Shown piece after piece: positions 8,533-16,831 of a stretch of 64,000 nt of DNA. Source of the stretch: Arthrobacter gandavensis (lineage in GTDB: Bacteria; Actinomycetota; Actinomycetes; Actinomycetales; Micrococcaceae). Below the pieces are notes generated by a model. That model was not told the origin of the DNA. It worked only from the letters and a program-made list of their open reading frames with translations, and did not search any database. The stretch spans positions 330,936-394,935 of the forward strand of contig NZ_JADKYW010000006.1 of assembly GCF_015355785.1 (NCBI RefSeq). Reading direction: 5' to 3'. The position numbers were made by a program, and so were the translations under genes. Within the stretch, counting starts at the first letter, position 1. Each line of letters starts with the position of its first letter.

Positions 8533-9440
8533 TAGCCCTTCACTGCTCCCTGCATAATTCCGGATATAAGTTGCTTTCCCGCTGCTACGAAGAGGATGAG
8601 CAGGGGAATGGTTGCCAAAACTGCTCCGGCCAGGACAACTGAGTAGTCCACGTACCTGGCAGACTGCAGCTGGCTGAGAGCGACCTGCAGCGTTGGGTTG
8701 TTGGGCAGCACCAGAAGCGGCCACATGAAGTCGGTCCACGCCGTCATGAACGTGAAAAGACCCAGGATGGCCATGGCCGGCTTCGCGGCCGGCAGTGCCA
8801 CGTGCCGAAAGGTACCCAGCATGCTCGCGCCGTCCATCCGCGCCGACTCAATGAGTTCGTCGGGAATGACGTCTACCAGGTACTGGCGCATGAAGAACAC
8901 CCCGAAGGCCGTCACCAGGCCGGGGACAATCACGGCTCCCAGCTCACCGGTCCAGCCCAGTTTCTGCATCACCATAAACAGCGGAATGATGCCCAGCTGG
9001 GTGGGGATTGCCATGGTGGCGATCACGGCAACCATGAGGAAGCCCCGGCCCTTGAACCGCAGTTTCGCGAACGCGTACCCGGCCAGAGTCGAGAAGATCA
9101 CCACTGAGACGGTGATGGTTCCGGAGATGATGATGCTGTTGGCGAGCGCTTTCCAGAAAGGCACGGTGTCAAAGACCGCAGCGGCGTTCGTCCAGAAGTT
9201 GCCGCCAGGCCACAGCGGAGGCCAGTCAAGGCCCAGTGCCTCGTTGGAGCGGCTGCCGATGATCAGTGACCACCACAGAGGGTAGGCAGAACCGATCAGG
9301 AACGCCAGCAGGATTCCGTAGCTCAGGAACCCGGGCCGGCCTGCGCCCCGGAAGAAGCGGCGTCCGCCGCGCAGCGGCCGGCCGGACCCGGATCCCGTTC
9401 CGGTTCCGGGAACTGGCCGGGCTTTTTGAAGGACGGTCAT
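8532..9440 (-). CDS. cebG: Sugar ABC transporter permease (CebG/MalG type)
   Basis: A 302-residue inner-membrane permease of the carbohydrate uptake-1 family. After a basic N-terminus of about 35 residues there are six predicted membrane helices. The EAA loop that docks the ATPase is seen as ESARMDGASMLGTFRHVALP near residues 195-215. It pairs with the preceding permease: its ATG overlaps that gene's TGA by four bases. No ATP-binding subunit is encoded in the operon. Related cellobiose systems use a shared MsiK-type ATPase encoded elsewhere (known for Streptomyces), and I infer the same here. Confidence 0.92.
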   Translation of the reverse strand: MTVLQKARPVPGTGTGSGSGRPLRGGRRFFRGAGRPGFLSYGILLAFLIGSAYPLWWSLIIGSRSNEALGLDWPPLWPGGNFWTNAAAVFDTVPFWKALANSIIISGTITVSVVIFSTLAGYAFAKLRFKGRGFLMVAVIATMAIPTQLGIIPLFMVMQKLGWTGELGAVIVPGLVTAFGVFFMRQYLVDVIPDELIESARMDGASMLGTFRHVALPAAKPAMAILGLFTFMTAWTDFMWPLLVLPNNPTLQVALSQLQSARYVDYSVVLAGAVLATIPLLILFVAAGKQLISGIMQGAVKG

Positions 9441-10423
9441 TTTCTGCTCCTAACCCGGCGGGGCCTGCGGGTGTCCGAGGTGGCGATTTTCTTGCTGATC
9501 AGGAAGTTGACGACGCCCACCAGCACGATGATGAGGAACAGCAGCCAGGCGACGGCGGATGCCTTGCCGAAATTCTGCCGCTGGAAGGCAAGTTCCCACA
9601 GGAAAAGGACCGTCGTCTGGAACTGCTTCTGCGTTCCACCGGCGTTGACCGGATCGAACAGCCGCGGCTCCGCGAAAATCTGCAGTCCGCCGATGGTGGC
9701 TGTGATGATCACGAAAATCATGGTGGGCCGGATGCTTGGCAGCGTGATGCTGAAGAACCGCCGGACGGCACCTGCGCCGTCCAGGGCCGCTGACTCGTAG
9801 AGGTCCCGGGGGACAGCCTGCATGGCGGCCAGAAGAATGAGTGCGTTGTAGCCGGTCCAGCGCCAGTTGACCATGGTTGCAATCGCGACGTGGCTGGCAA
9901 AGGACCCGTCCTGCCAGCGGACTCCGCCGATGCCGGCGTTTTCGAGCATATTGTTGATCAGCCCGTTTTCCTGGTTGAACATATTGGAAAAGATGAGGGC
10001 GACGGCGACGGGTGTCACTACGTACGGCACCAGGACGGACATGCGCCAGAAGGTTTTCGCCCTCAGGTTCTGGTCCAGGACGGCGGCGAGCATAACGGCG
10101 ATTACCAGCTGTGGAATAGCAGAGAGCAGGAAGATTGAAAACGTGTTGGACATCGAATTCCAGAAGTACCCGTCTGCCAGGACATTGCTGAAGTTCGAAA
10201 GTCCGACAAAATCTCCCTGCCCTTTGAGCAGGTGCCAGTCATGCAGCGAGACCCAGAAAGTGTAAACGAGCGGGAAAAGTCCGGTGAGGCCAAAAAGAAT
10301 AAAGAACGGTGAAATGTAGAGGTACGGTGACGCCTTCATGTCCCATTTGGACAGACGCTGGCGGAAGGTGGCCCGCGCTTTGACTGGCGGCGGTGCGGCT
10401 GGACGGTTCAAGGTGGCAGTCAT
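9437..10423 (-). CDS. cebF: Sugar ABC transporter permease (CebF/MalF type)
   Basis: A 328-residue membrane subunit partnering CebG. It has a proline-rich, basic N-terminus followed by six or more hydrophobic helices starting near residue 35. The EAA loop reads ESAALDGAGAVRRFFSITLP near residues 215-235. It starts 63 bp after the binding-protein gene and overlaps cebG by four bases (ATGA), so the permeases are coupled. The substrate assignment to cellobiose or cello-oligosaccharides rests on the neighbouring binding protein, the GH1 enzyme and the operator type. Confidence 0.92.
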   Translation of the reverse strand: MTATLNRPAAPPPVKARATFRQRLSKWDMKASPYLYISPFFILFGLTGLFPLVYTFWVSLHDWHLLKGQGDFVGLSNFSNVLADGYFWNSMSNTFSIFLLSAIPQLVIAVMLAAVLDQNLRAKTFWRMSVLVPYVVTPVAVALIFSNMFNQENGLINNMLENAGIGGVRWQDGSFASHVAIATMVNWRWTGYNALILLAAMQAVPRDLYESAALDGAGAVRRFFSITLPSIRPTMIFVIITATIGGLQIFAEPRLFDPVNAGGTQKQFQTTVLFLWELAFQRQNFGKASAVAWLLFLIIVLVGVVNFLISKKIATSDTRRPRRVRSRK

Positions 10424-10486
10424 TGGAAACTCTCATGCTCCGGGCGGAGCCTCCGGATGTGGCCGAAGGCCCCGCGTGCGGTGCTG

Positions 10487-11812
10487 CTAGTTGTTGATAA
10501 CCAGGTCGTTGAGGAGCTCGAGTGCCTTGGCCCAAGCCTGTTCAGCGTCGGCCTGTCCGGTTTCGACCAGGTCGATCGGCGGACCGAAAACATTCTCCTG
10601 GATCACGGAGTCATCCGGGCCCTTGAACTGAGCTTCGACGCCCTTGGCTCGCTCGGCCAGGATCGAGCCGGTCGGCGCGTTGTTGAACCACTCGTTCGGT
10701 GCTGCTTCTTCCGCGAGTGTTTCCTGTGCGGTGATGGTGCTGGGGAAGTTGTTCGCTGCTTCGCTCTGCTTGATTTGCTGGTCGGGATGAGTCAGCCAGG
10801 CCGCAAGCTTCGCTGCTTCTTCCTTGTGCTCGGAGCTTTCCGGTACGGAGAGGAACGCGCCGCCCCAGTTCGATGCTCCGCCGGGGAAGACATCAGCGAA
10901 GTCCCATCCGCTGTCCACGCCGCCGCCGGCTGACTCAACCTTGCCCTGGATGGTGCCCAGCATCCAGCCGGGGCAGACCATGGTGGCGAAGGAGCCGTCC
11001 AGGAAGGCCTTGCCGTTGGCCCAGTCCCATTCCTTTTGGTTGGAGGACAGCCCGTCACCAATTGCAGTCGAGAGCTGTTCAAAACGCGAAATCATGGCTT
11101 CGTTTCCGTCGACGTTCAGCTCCCCGTCCTTCGTGTAATAGCCCTCCTCCATCTGGTTGACCATGGAGTTCCACACGAAGCCAGCCTGGTCGAACCAGGG
11201 CTTGCCGCTTGCGTCCTTGTACTGGTTGCCTACCTCAAAGTACGTCTCCCAGGAGGCCTCTTCTCCGCCCAGGAGCTCAGCTACGGCTTCCCGGTCGCTG
11301 GGCAGCCCGGCTGCTTCGAAAAGCTTGCCGTTGTAGCAGATGCCCTGCGGCCCGATGTCCGTGCCGTAGCCGATAACGCGCCCGCTGGGGTCAGTGCCCT
11401 GGTTGTACTTCCACTCCACCCAGTTGTCCTTGATGTCCTCGGCACCGTATTCGTTGAGGTCCACGAACTTGTCCGAGACCTCCACGATGGCGCCGAGCCA
11501 GCCCTCTTCGATGGCGACTACGTCGCTCACGCCGGAACCGGCGGCGAGCTTGGTGAAGAGATCGGTCCTTGCGTTGCCGCCGGTGTCGATGTTGGTTGCC
11601 TTGATAGTGATGCCCGGGTTGGCGTCTTCATACTCGCCGTAGAGATCGTCATACCCAAAAGTGCCAAAGGTCGTGACGGTCAGTTCGATCGGATTATCCT
11701 CCGAAGCCGCTTCGCCACTGTTGCTGCCGCCGCTGCAGCCGGCGGCAAGCAGGGCCACAGCCGCCGCTCCCGCAACTACAGACGCTGAATATCGGAACTT
11801 CTTCACGGTCAC
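10487..11812 (-). CDS. cebE: Sugar-binding lipoprotein of ABC importer (CebE-like)
   Basis: A 441-residue extracellular solute-binding protein of family 1. The signal peptide ends in the lipobox LLAAGC with lipidated Cys26, followed by a Gly/Ser linker, so the protein is anchored outside the membrane. The mature part resembles the Streptomyces cellobiose/cellotriose-binding protein CebE in several recalled segments, including TFGTFGYDDLY near the N-terminus, GTDIGPQGICY, and CPGWMLG. It is the first gene of the operon and sits about 160 nt downstream of the predicted transcription start. It should deliver sugar to CebF/CebG. Confidence 0.92.
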   Translation of the reverse strand: MTVKKFRYSASVVAGAAAVALLAAGCSGGSNSGEAASEDNPIELTVTTFGTFGYDDLYGEYEDANPGITIKATNIDTGGNARTDLFTKLAAGSGVSDVVAIEEGWLGAIVEVSDKFVDLNEYGAEDIKDNWVEWKYNQGTDPSGRVIGYGTDIGPQGICYNGKLFEAAGLPSDREAVAELLGGEEASWETYFEVGNQYKDASGKPWFDQAGFVWNSMVNQMEEGYYTKDGELNVDGNEAMISRFEQLSTAIGDGLSSNQKEWDWANGKAFLDGSFATMVCPGWMLGTIQGKVESAGGGVDSGWDFADVFPGGASNWGGAFLSVPESSEHKEEAAKLAAWLTHPDQQIKQSEAANNFPSTITAQETLAEEAAPNEWFNNAPTGSILAERAKGVEAQFKGPDDSVIQENVFGPPIDLVETGQADAEQAWAKALELLNDLVINN

Positions 11813-11953
11813 TCCTTTGTGTGTGTCTTGCCGGTTTATCCCGGGGGAGGACCGTGCCGAAGGTGCCAGGCTTGTCCGGTCGGGACTAATTCAGTGCTGG
11901 TGCTTGGTGAACCATGAGAGACCCGGTACGGTTCCGATTTGCCTCACCGTGCC

Positions 11954-11967
11954 AGAGAGCGCTCTCT
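11954..11967. promoter_or_regulatory. LacI-type operator O2 of the ceb operon
   Basis: The perfect 14-bp palindrome AGAGAGCGCTCTCT lies at about +6 to +19 of the predicted transcript. A flanking C/G pair extends it to 16 bp. It shares the GAGCGCTC core of CebR/CelR operators and is identical to the copy at 12008-12021. Confidence 0.8.
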
Positions 11968-11979
11968 GATCTTGCTGAG

Positions 11980-12008
11980 AGCCTAGATGTGACGCGCTTC
12001 ACTGTCAA
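11980..12008 (-). promoter_or_regulatory. Promoter of the ceb operon
   Basis: Read on the minus strand, a perfect -35 TTGACA (12008-12003) and TAGGCT (11985-11980) are separated by 17 bp. Transcription would start near 11973. One operator abuts the -35 and the other lies just past the start. Confidence 0.8.
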
Positions 12009-12021
12009 GAGAGCGCTCTCT
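12008..12021. promoter_or_regulatory. LacI-type operator O1 of the ceb operon
   Basis: A second perfect copy of AGAGAGCGCTCTCT, whose edge overlaps the first base of the -35 box. The two operator centres are 54 bp apart, close to five helical turns. Confidence 0.8.
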
Positions 12022-12057
12022 GGAACCTCGCGTGCACGTGGACGGCGCGCGCCGTTC

Positions 12058-13230
12058 CTAGTGCCGGATGCTTACCGTGACGGTGAAACGCGGGTTGCGG
12101 CCCACTTGGCGTGTGGGCCCTACCAGGCGGTTGAGCGCCGGGCGATAGGCCAGATGCGAATTCCAGACCGTCCACAGCTCACCGCCGGGACGCAGCACGC
12201 GGGCTGCGTCGGCGAACAGCTTGTGGGCGATGCCGGTATGCACGCTGGCACCGATGTGGAAGGGGGGATTGAGCACCACCAGATCCCGGGAGCGGTCCGT
12301 AAGCCAGGACAGTGCATCTGCTCGCTGGACGGTGGCACGGTCCAGGACGGCGTTGGCGGCTAGGGTCAGCCGGGTGGAGCCAACGGCTGCTTCGGACTGG
12401 TCCGAGGCCAGGATCCTTATGTCCGGACGCTGCAGTGCCAGGTACGCTGCGATAGCACCGTTGCCGCAGCCCAGGTCCACGGCGTCCGCGGCGCCGCGGG
12501 CCTGGCTCAGGAACGGCAGCAGGAAACGGGTTCCCGGGTCCAGCGACGCGCCGCCAAAGGCCGCACCGCGGGCCCGCAGCTGCAGCGGAACCGGCAGTCC
12601 GACGTCGTACGCTGCCTCCAGTGGAAAGCGGGACGCAGGAAATGAGTGCGCGGGGAGCGGGCTCGCCACCGTGAGCACACGGGACTTCTGGCGCGCCAGG
12701 CCCGCCGTCACCGACCGGAAATACCGGCCCAGCACCTCGTTCATCGCGGTGGTCATGTGCTTGATCCGCCCGCCCGCATAGATCCGTACGGTGGACGGCG
12801 CATGTTCGGCGATCAGCCGGGCAATCTCATCCAGGGCGTCGAGGGAGCGTGGCAGCCGGAGCAGGATCACACCGGCCCCGGTGACCAGGCCCGGTTCCAG
12901 GCCCGTGTGCTTGTAGCTTCCGGCCAGGCCCAGTGCCTCGGCGTTCCGGTTCAGTGCGAGCTCGCCGGAGAACGGATCCTGATGCACCCGGATCCCCGTG
13001 AACGAATAGCAGGATGCCGCCCCAAGCGTGAGTGCTCCGTAGGAATCCCCGATGACCACGGGCGCACCGCTGCCCCCTGAGGCCGCGGCCCGAAGGTCGC
13101 CGGCAGCGGTATCCAGCAGCAGCTTGTCTGCGGCGTCGAATGCCTGCAGGTTCTCCGCTTCCACGTCCGGGGCCCGCCCCAGCAGGCCGAAATCGAACGG
13201 TGTTTCGGAAGCTGTCACAGGTCTATCCAT
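12058..13230 (-). CDS. RsmC/RlmG-family rRNA (guanine-N2) methyltransferase
   Basis: A 390-residue class I SAM-dependent methyltransferase. The N-terminal half resembles the non-catalytic duplicated domain of RsmC/RlmG enzymes. The catalytic half has the SAM motif VDLGCGNGAIAAYLA near residue 245 and NPPFH near residue 325, the signature of this m2G family. The exact rRNA guanine cannot be told from sequence alone. ATG 13230 overlaps the end of the YigZ gene by 16 bp. A GTG at 13218 would give a classic GTGA overlap and is a good alternative start. Both genes are probably in one transcript. Confidence 0.85.
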   Translation of the reverse strand: MDRPVTASETPFDFGLLGRAPDVEAENLQAFDAADKLLLDTAAGDLRAAASGGSGAPVVIGDSYGALTLGAASCYSFTGIRVHQDPFSGELALNRNAEALGLAGSYKHTGLEPGLVTGAGVILLRLPRSLDALDEIARLIAEHAPSTVRIYAGGRIKHMTTAMNEVLGRYFRSVTAGLARQKSRVLTVASPLPAHSFPASRFPLEAAYDVGLPVPLQLRARGAAFGGASLDPGTRFLLPFLSQARGAADAVDLGCGNGAIAAYLALQRPDIRILASDQSEAAVGSTRLTLAANAVLDRATVQRADALSWLTDRSRDLVVLNPPFHIGASVHTGIAHKLFADAARVLRPGGELWTVWNSHLAYRPALNRLVGPTRQVGRNPRFTVTVSIRH

Positions 13231-13889
13231 TCGGTGGCGAGAAGTTCGGCTGAGACGTCTCCGGCGGTGAGCGCAGCGAGCCGTTCCCGGAATCCGTCGG
13301 TGCTGTCCGGAGCGTCCGGGAGGGCGACCGTAATCACGGCCCCGCGGTCGCCGTACTCCGTGCCGCGCACGGTGTAGCCGGCGCCGCGCAGGTCATTCTC
13401 CAGCCGCCCGGCGCCGCCATGGCTGGCGGGAACGGCGTACAGCTGCATGCGGCGGCGGCGCAGCAGGGGAGCGGAGGACAGTGCCGAGGACACGGATTCG
13501 GAGTATGCCCGTACCAGGCCGCCGGCTCCGAGCAGGATTCCGCCGAAGTAGCGGACCGTCACTGCCGTGATGTCACTGAGGTCCGCCGTGCCGTCGAAGG
13601 TTTCCCTTTTGGTCAGCGCCTCAAGCATGGGGATTCCGGCGGTACCGGAGGGCTCACCGTCGTCACTGGAGCGCTGGACCTCGCGGCCGGGACCCAGGAC
13701 AAAGGCGCTGCAGTGGTGGCGGGTGTCATGGAACTCCCGGCGCAGCTCCGCGATCAGAGCTCGCGCTTCGTCCTCGGTTTCGGTACGCCGGAGCACGGTG
13801 ATGAACCGCGAGCGCTTGATTTCGAGTTCAGAGCGGTGATCCCCGGCGACGGTCGTGTAGCGTCCCGACGCTGCCTGGATTTCACTCAC
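13215..13889 (-). CDS. YigZ/IMPACT family protein
   Basis: A 224-residue UPF0029/IMPACT protein. The N-terminal domain carries the family hallmarks SRFITVLRRTETEDEA, DTRHHCSAFVLG and GEPSGTAGIPML, then VRYFGGILLGAGGLVRAY. The C-terminal half is the smaller ferredoxin-like domain. Bacterial members are poorly understood; eukaryotic IMPACT affects translation control. The GTG start at 13889 lies six nt after a minus-strand TAGACT, which suggests a leaderless transcript. The gene is divergent from coaE, with a palindrome between them. Confidence 0.9.
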   Translation of the reverse strand: MSEIQAASGRYTTVAGDHRSELEIKRSRFITVLRRTETEDEARALIAELRREFHDTRHHCSAFVLGPGREVQRSSDDGEPSGTAGIPMLEALTKRETFDGTADLSDITAVTVRYFGGILLGAGGLVRAYSESVSSALSSAPLLRRRRMQLYAVPASHGGAGRLENDLRGAGYTVRGTEYGDRGAVITVALPDAPDSTDGFRERLAALTAGDVSAELLATEWIDL

Positions 13890-13895
13890 CCTGTC

Positions 13896-13901
13896 AGTCT
13901 A
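13896..13901 (-). promoter_or_regulatory. -10 element for leaderless yigZ transcript
   Basis: TAGACT on the minus strand, six nt before GTG 13889. No ribosome binding site fits between them. Confidence 0.5.
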
Positions 13902-13904
13902 GTT

Positions 13905-13916
13905 GGCCACGTGGCC
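13905..13916. repeat. 12-bp palindrome between divergent yigZ and coaE promoters
   Basis: GGCCACGTGGCC is a perfect palindrome between the two opposed -10 elements, placed where an operator could affect both promoters. No regulator is known from this sequence. Confidence 0.45.
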
Positions 13917-13944
13917 GCATCGGCCCCGGTGCGTTCGGGGAAGG

Positions 13945-13950
13945 TAGGGT
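13945..13950 (+). promoter_or_regulatory. -10 element for leaderless coaE transcript
   Basis: TAGGGT, seven nt before ATG 13958. It helps choose this ATG over the GTG codons at 13949 and 13952. Confidence 0.45.
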
Positions 13951-13957
13951 GGTGGCC

Positions 13958-14584
13958 ATGCTGAAGGTAGGTCTCACCGGCGGAATCGCCGCCGGAAAAT
14001 CACTGGTGGCCCGCACACTGTCGGAGTGCGGGGCTGCCCTGATCGACGCCGATGCCCTCGCCCGGGAGGTGGTGGAACCCGGCACCGGCGGGCTGGCCGC
14101 CGTCGTAGAGGCATTCGGTCCGCAGGTACTTGCCGCAGACGGAACCCTGGACCGTGCCGCGCTGGCGGCAATCGTGTTCGGGGATGAGCAGAAGCGTGCG
14201 GCGCTCAATTCAATTGTCCATCCGCTGGTCCGTGCCCGGGCGGCGGCGCTGGCGGCCGAGGTCCCGGAGGATGGCATCCTGGTGCAGGACATTCCGCTGC
14301 TGGTGGAGACCGGACAGGCCGGCAACTTCGACTTCGTGCTGGTGGTGGAGGCGCCCGAGGAAGAACGGCTGGCGCGTATGGTCCGCGACCGCGGCATGAA
14401 GCCCGCGGATGCCCGGGCCCGGATCGACGCGCAGGCGAGCGCCGCCGAGCGTGCCGCAGCGGCGGATGCCGTACTGGAGAACACCGGCACACCGGAAGAG
14501 CTCATCGAAGCTGTTCAGCAGCTGTGGCATACCCGGCTTGTTCCCCTGAACCGGGAACGGCTGCGGGCCGCCGGTCCGCGGTAG
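13958..14584 (+). CDS. coaE: Dephospho-CoA kinase
   Basis: A 208-residue kinase for the last step of coenzyme A synthesis, phosphorylating dephospho-CoA at the 3' hydroxyl. The P-loop GLTGGIAAGKS is at the N-terminus, followed by DADALAREVVEPG, the substrate-binding region of the family. The length is standard; some mycobacterial homologues carry an extra C-terminal GrpB domain, which is missing here. In-frame GTG codons at 13949 and 13952 are less likely starts because the -10 element would overlap them. It lies 64 bp upstream of uvrB. Confidence 0.95.
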   Translation: MLKVGLTGGIAAGKSLVARTLSECGAALIDADALAREVVEPGTGGLAAVVEAFGPQVLAADGTLDRAALAAIVFGDEQKRAALNSIVHPLVRARAAALAAEVPEDGILVQDIPLLVETGQAGNFDFVLVVEAPEEERLARMVRDRGMKPADARARIDAQASAAERAAAADAVLENTGTPEELIEAVQQLWHTRLVPLNRERLRAAGPR

Positions 14585-14636
14585 CCGCATGGTTATGCCG
14601 TCAGCAATACGGACAGCACCTGGCCGCGTCCCGGAG

Positions 14637-14642
14637 TAGCGT
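14637..14642 (+). promoter_or_regulatory. -10 element for leaderless uvrB transcript
   Basis: TAGCGT, six nt before ATG 14649. No LexA box (TCGAAC-N4-GTTCGA type) is seen upstream of uvrB, unlike uvrA. Confidence 0.45.
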
Positions 14643-14648
14643 TGAACC

Positions 14649-16736
14649 ATGAGTCTTGCGCAGGACATCAAACGAGTCGTAGCCCCCTTTGAAGTAGTCA
14701 GCGAGTACTCGCCGGCGGGAGACCAGCCCACCGCCATCAAGGAGCTGGCTGAACGCATCAACGCCGGTGAGAAGGACGTCGTCCTGATGGGCGCCACCGG
14801 CACCGGCAAGAGTGCCACTACGGCCTGGCTGGTGGAGCAGGTGCAGCGGCCCACGCTGGTCATGGTGCAGAACAAGACCCTGGCAGCACAACTGGCCAAC
14901 GAATTCCGGGAACTGCTCCCCAACAATGCGGTCGAGTACTTCGTTTCCTACTACGACTACTACCAGCCCGAAGCGTACGTTCCGCAGACGGACACCTTCA
15001 TTGAGAAGGACTCCTCGATCAACGAGGAAGTGGAACGGCTGCGGCATTCCGCGACCAATGCCCTGCTGACACGGCGGGACGTGATCGTCGTCGCCACCGT
15101 CTCCTGCATCTACGGCCTGGGTACCCCCGAGGAATACATCCAGGGCATGGTCACCCTGCGCCGCGGCATGGAAATGAACCGGGATGACCTGCTGCGCAAG
15201 TTCGTCTCCATGCAGTACGTCCGCAATGACATGGATTTCCACCGCGGCACGTTCCGCGTACGCGGGGACACCGTGGAGATCATTCCGATGTACGAGGAAC
15301 AGGCCATCCGGATTGAGTTCTTCGGGGACGAGGTCGAGAGCATTCAGACCCTGCACCCGCTCACCGGTGACCTCATCCGGGACGAGCAGGAGATGTACGT
15401 CTTCCCGGCATCGCACTACGTGGCCGGTCCGGACCGGATGAGCCGCGCGGTCAAGGGCATCGAGGATGAGCTGCGCGGGCGGCTGCAGGAGCTTGAAGGG
15501 CAGAACAAGCTGCTTGAAGCGCAGCGGCTGCGCATGCGCACTACATACGACCTGGAAATGATGCAGCAGATGGGTTTCTGCAACGGCATCGAGAACTACT
15601 CGCGCTGGATCGACGGCCGCGGGCCCGGGACCGCGCCGCACTGCCTGCTGGACTACTTCCCGGATGACTTCCTGCTGGTCGTCGACGAGTCCCACGTCAC
15701 CATCCCCCAAATCGGTGCCATGTACGAAGGCGACATGTCCCGCAAGCGCACCCTGGTGGAGCACGGATTCCGGCTTCCGTCCGCGATGGACAACCGACCG
15801 CTGAAGTGGGACGAGTTCCTGGAGCGCATTGGCCAGACCGTCTACCTGTCCGCAACGCCGGGCAAGTATGAGCTGGGCAAGGCTGACGGCGTGGTGGAGC
15901 AGATCATCCGGCCCACCGGGCTGGTGGATCCCGAAGTCGTGGTTAAGCCCAGCAAGGGCCAGATTGACGACCTGCTGGCGGAGATCCGCACCCGCACCGA
16001 GAAGGACGAGCGGGTCCTGGTCACCACGCTGACCAAGCGCATGGCTGAAGACCTCACCGGGTACCTCCTTGAAAACGGCGTGAAGGTGGAATACCTGCAC
16101 TCCGACGTCGACACCCTCCGCCGCGTTGAACTGCTCCGTGAGCTCCGGATGGGAACCTTCGACGTGCTGGTGGGCATCAACCTGCTCCGTGAAGGACTGG
16201 ACCTGCCCGAAGTTTCGCTCGTCTCGATCCTCGACGCAGACAAGGAAGGGTTCCTGCGCAGCTCGACGTCGCTCATCCAGACCATCGGCCGTGCCGCTCG
16301 AAACGTGTCCGGCCAGGTGCACATGTACGCGGACCGGATTACGGACTCCATGGCGCATGCCATCGACGAGACCAACCGGCGCCGGGCCATCCAGGTGGCT
16401 TACAACAAGGAACGCGGCGTGGATCCGCAGCCGCTGCGCAAGCGGATCGCGGACATCACCGATTCCCTTGCCCGTGAAGATGCGGACACCAAGGCCCTGC
16501 TGGAAGAAGCAGCGAAGAAGAACACCAAGGGTAAGGGCAAGGGTGCCAAGACCATCCGCAAGGACGGACTGGCTGCCGCACCCGCCGAGGACCTCACGTC
16601 CCTGATCCAGCAGATGACTGAGCAGATGCATGCGGCCGCCGCGGAACTGCAGTTCGAACTGGCTGCCCGCCTCCGCGACGAGGTGGGGGACTTGAAGAAG
16701 GAACTGCGGCAGATGCAGAACGCCGGGCACGCCTAG
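14649..16736 (+). CDS. uvrB: Excinuclease ABC subunit UvrB
   Basis: A 695-residue damage-verifying helicase of nucleotide excision repair. UvrA loads it and UvrC cuts on either side of it. Walker A GATGTGKS is near residue 40, the beta-hairpin region [12 protein letters not shown] near 100, the DESH box near 345, and helicase motifs V/VI ([10 protein letters not shown] ... QTIGRAARN) near 520-555. The C-terminal UVR motif ([13 protein letters not shown]) is at about 670-685 and contacts UvrC. Between the helicase core and the UVR motif is a Lys-rich linker. All catalytic motifs are intact. Confidence 0.98.
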   Translation: MSLAQDIKRVVAPFEVVSEYSPAGDQPTAIKELAERINAGEKDVVLMGATGTGKSATTAWLVEQVQRPTLVMVQNKTLAAQLANEFRELLPNNAVEYFVSYYDYYQPEAYVPQTDTFIEKDSSINEEVERLRHSATNALLTRRDVIVVATVSCIYGLGTPEEYIQGMVTLRRGMEMNRDDLLRKFVSMQYVRNDMDFHRGTFRVRGDTVEIIPMYEEQAIRIEFFGDEVESIQTLHPLTGDLIRDEQEMYVFPASHYVAGPDRMSRAVKGIEDELRGRLQELEGQNKLLEAQRLRMRTTYDLEMMQQMGFCNGIENYSRWIDGRGPGTAPHCLLDYFPDDFLLVVDESHVTIPQIGAMYEGDMSRKRTLVEHGFRLPSAMDNRPLKWDEFLERIGQTVYLSATPGKYELGKADGVVEQIIRPTGLVDPEVVVKPSKGQIDDLLAEIRTRTEKDERVLVTTLTKRMAEDLTGYLLENGVKVEYLHSDVDTLRRVELLRELRMGTFDVLVGINLLREGLDLPEVSLVSILDADKEGFLRSSTSLIQTIGRAARNVSGQVHMYADRITDSMAHAIDETNRRRAIQVAYNKERGVDPQPLRKRIADITDSLAREDADTKALLEEAAKKNTKGKGKGAKTIRKDGLAAAPAEDLTSLIQQMTEQMHAAAAELQFELAARLRDEVGDLKKELRQMQNAGHA

Positions 16737-16762
16737 GAGCCACTGGGTGTAAGCTTTTCGAC

Positions 16763-16807
16763 GGCGGTGGGGAAGTTCCGTAGCAGCTGCGGAACTCCCC
16801 GCCTTTT
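16763..16807 (+). terminator. Intrinsic terminator of uvrB
   Basis: A GC-rich stem with core AGTTCCG/CGGAACT, extended by GGGG/CCCC and ending in GCCTTTT, lies 26 bp after the uvrB stop. Confidence 0.8.
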
Positions 16808-16831
16808 CCGTGCTCTGAAAGGTCTGCTCCT

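Noticed and set aside
14601-16730. 709-residue minus-strand open frame
   Set aside because: Exactly antisense to uvrB, whose motifs are complete. No domain is recognisable on the other strand.
16737-16831. Possible yybP-ykoY manganese riboswitch before the TerC gene
   Set aside because: The gap is under 100 bp and is taken up by the uvrB terminator. I could not find the riboswitch's conserved loops.
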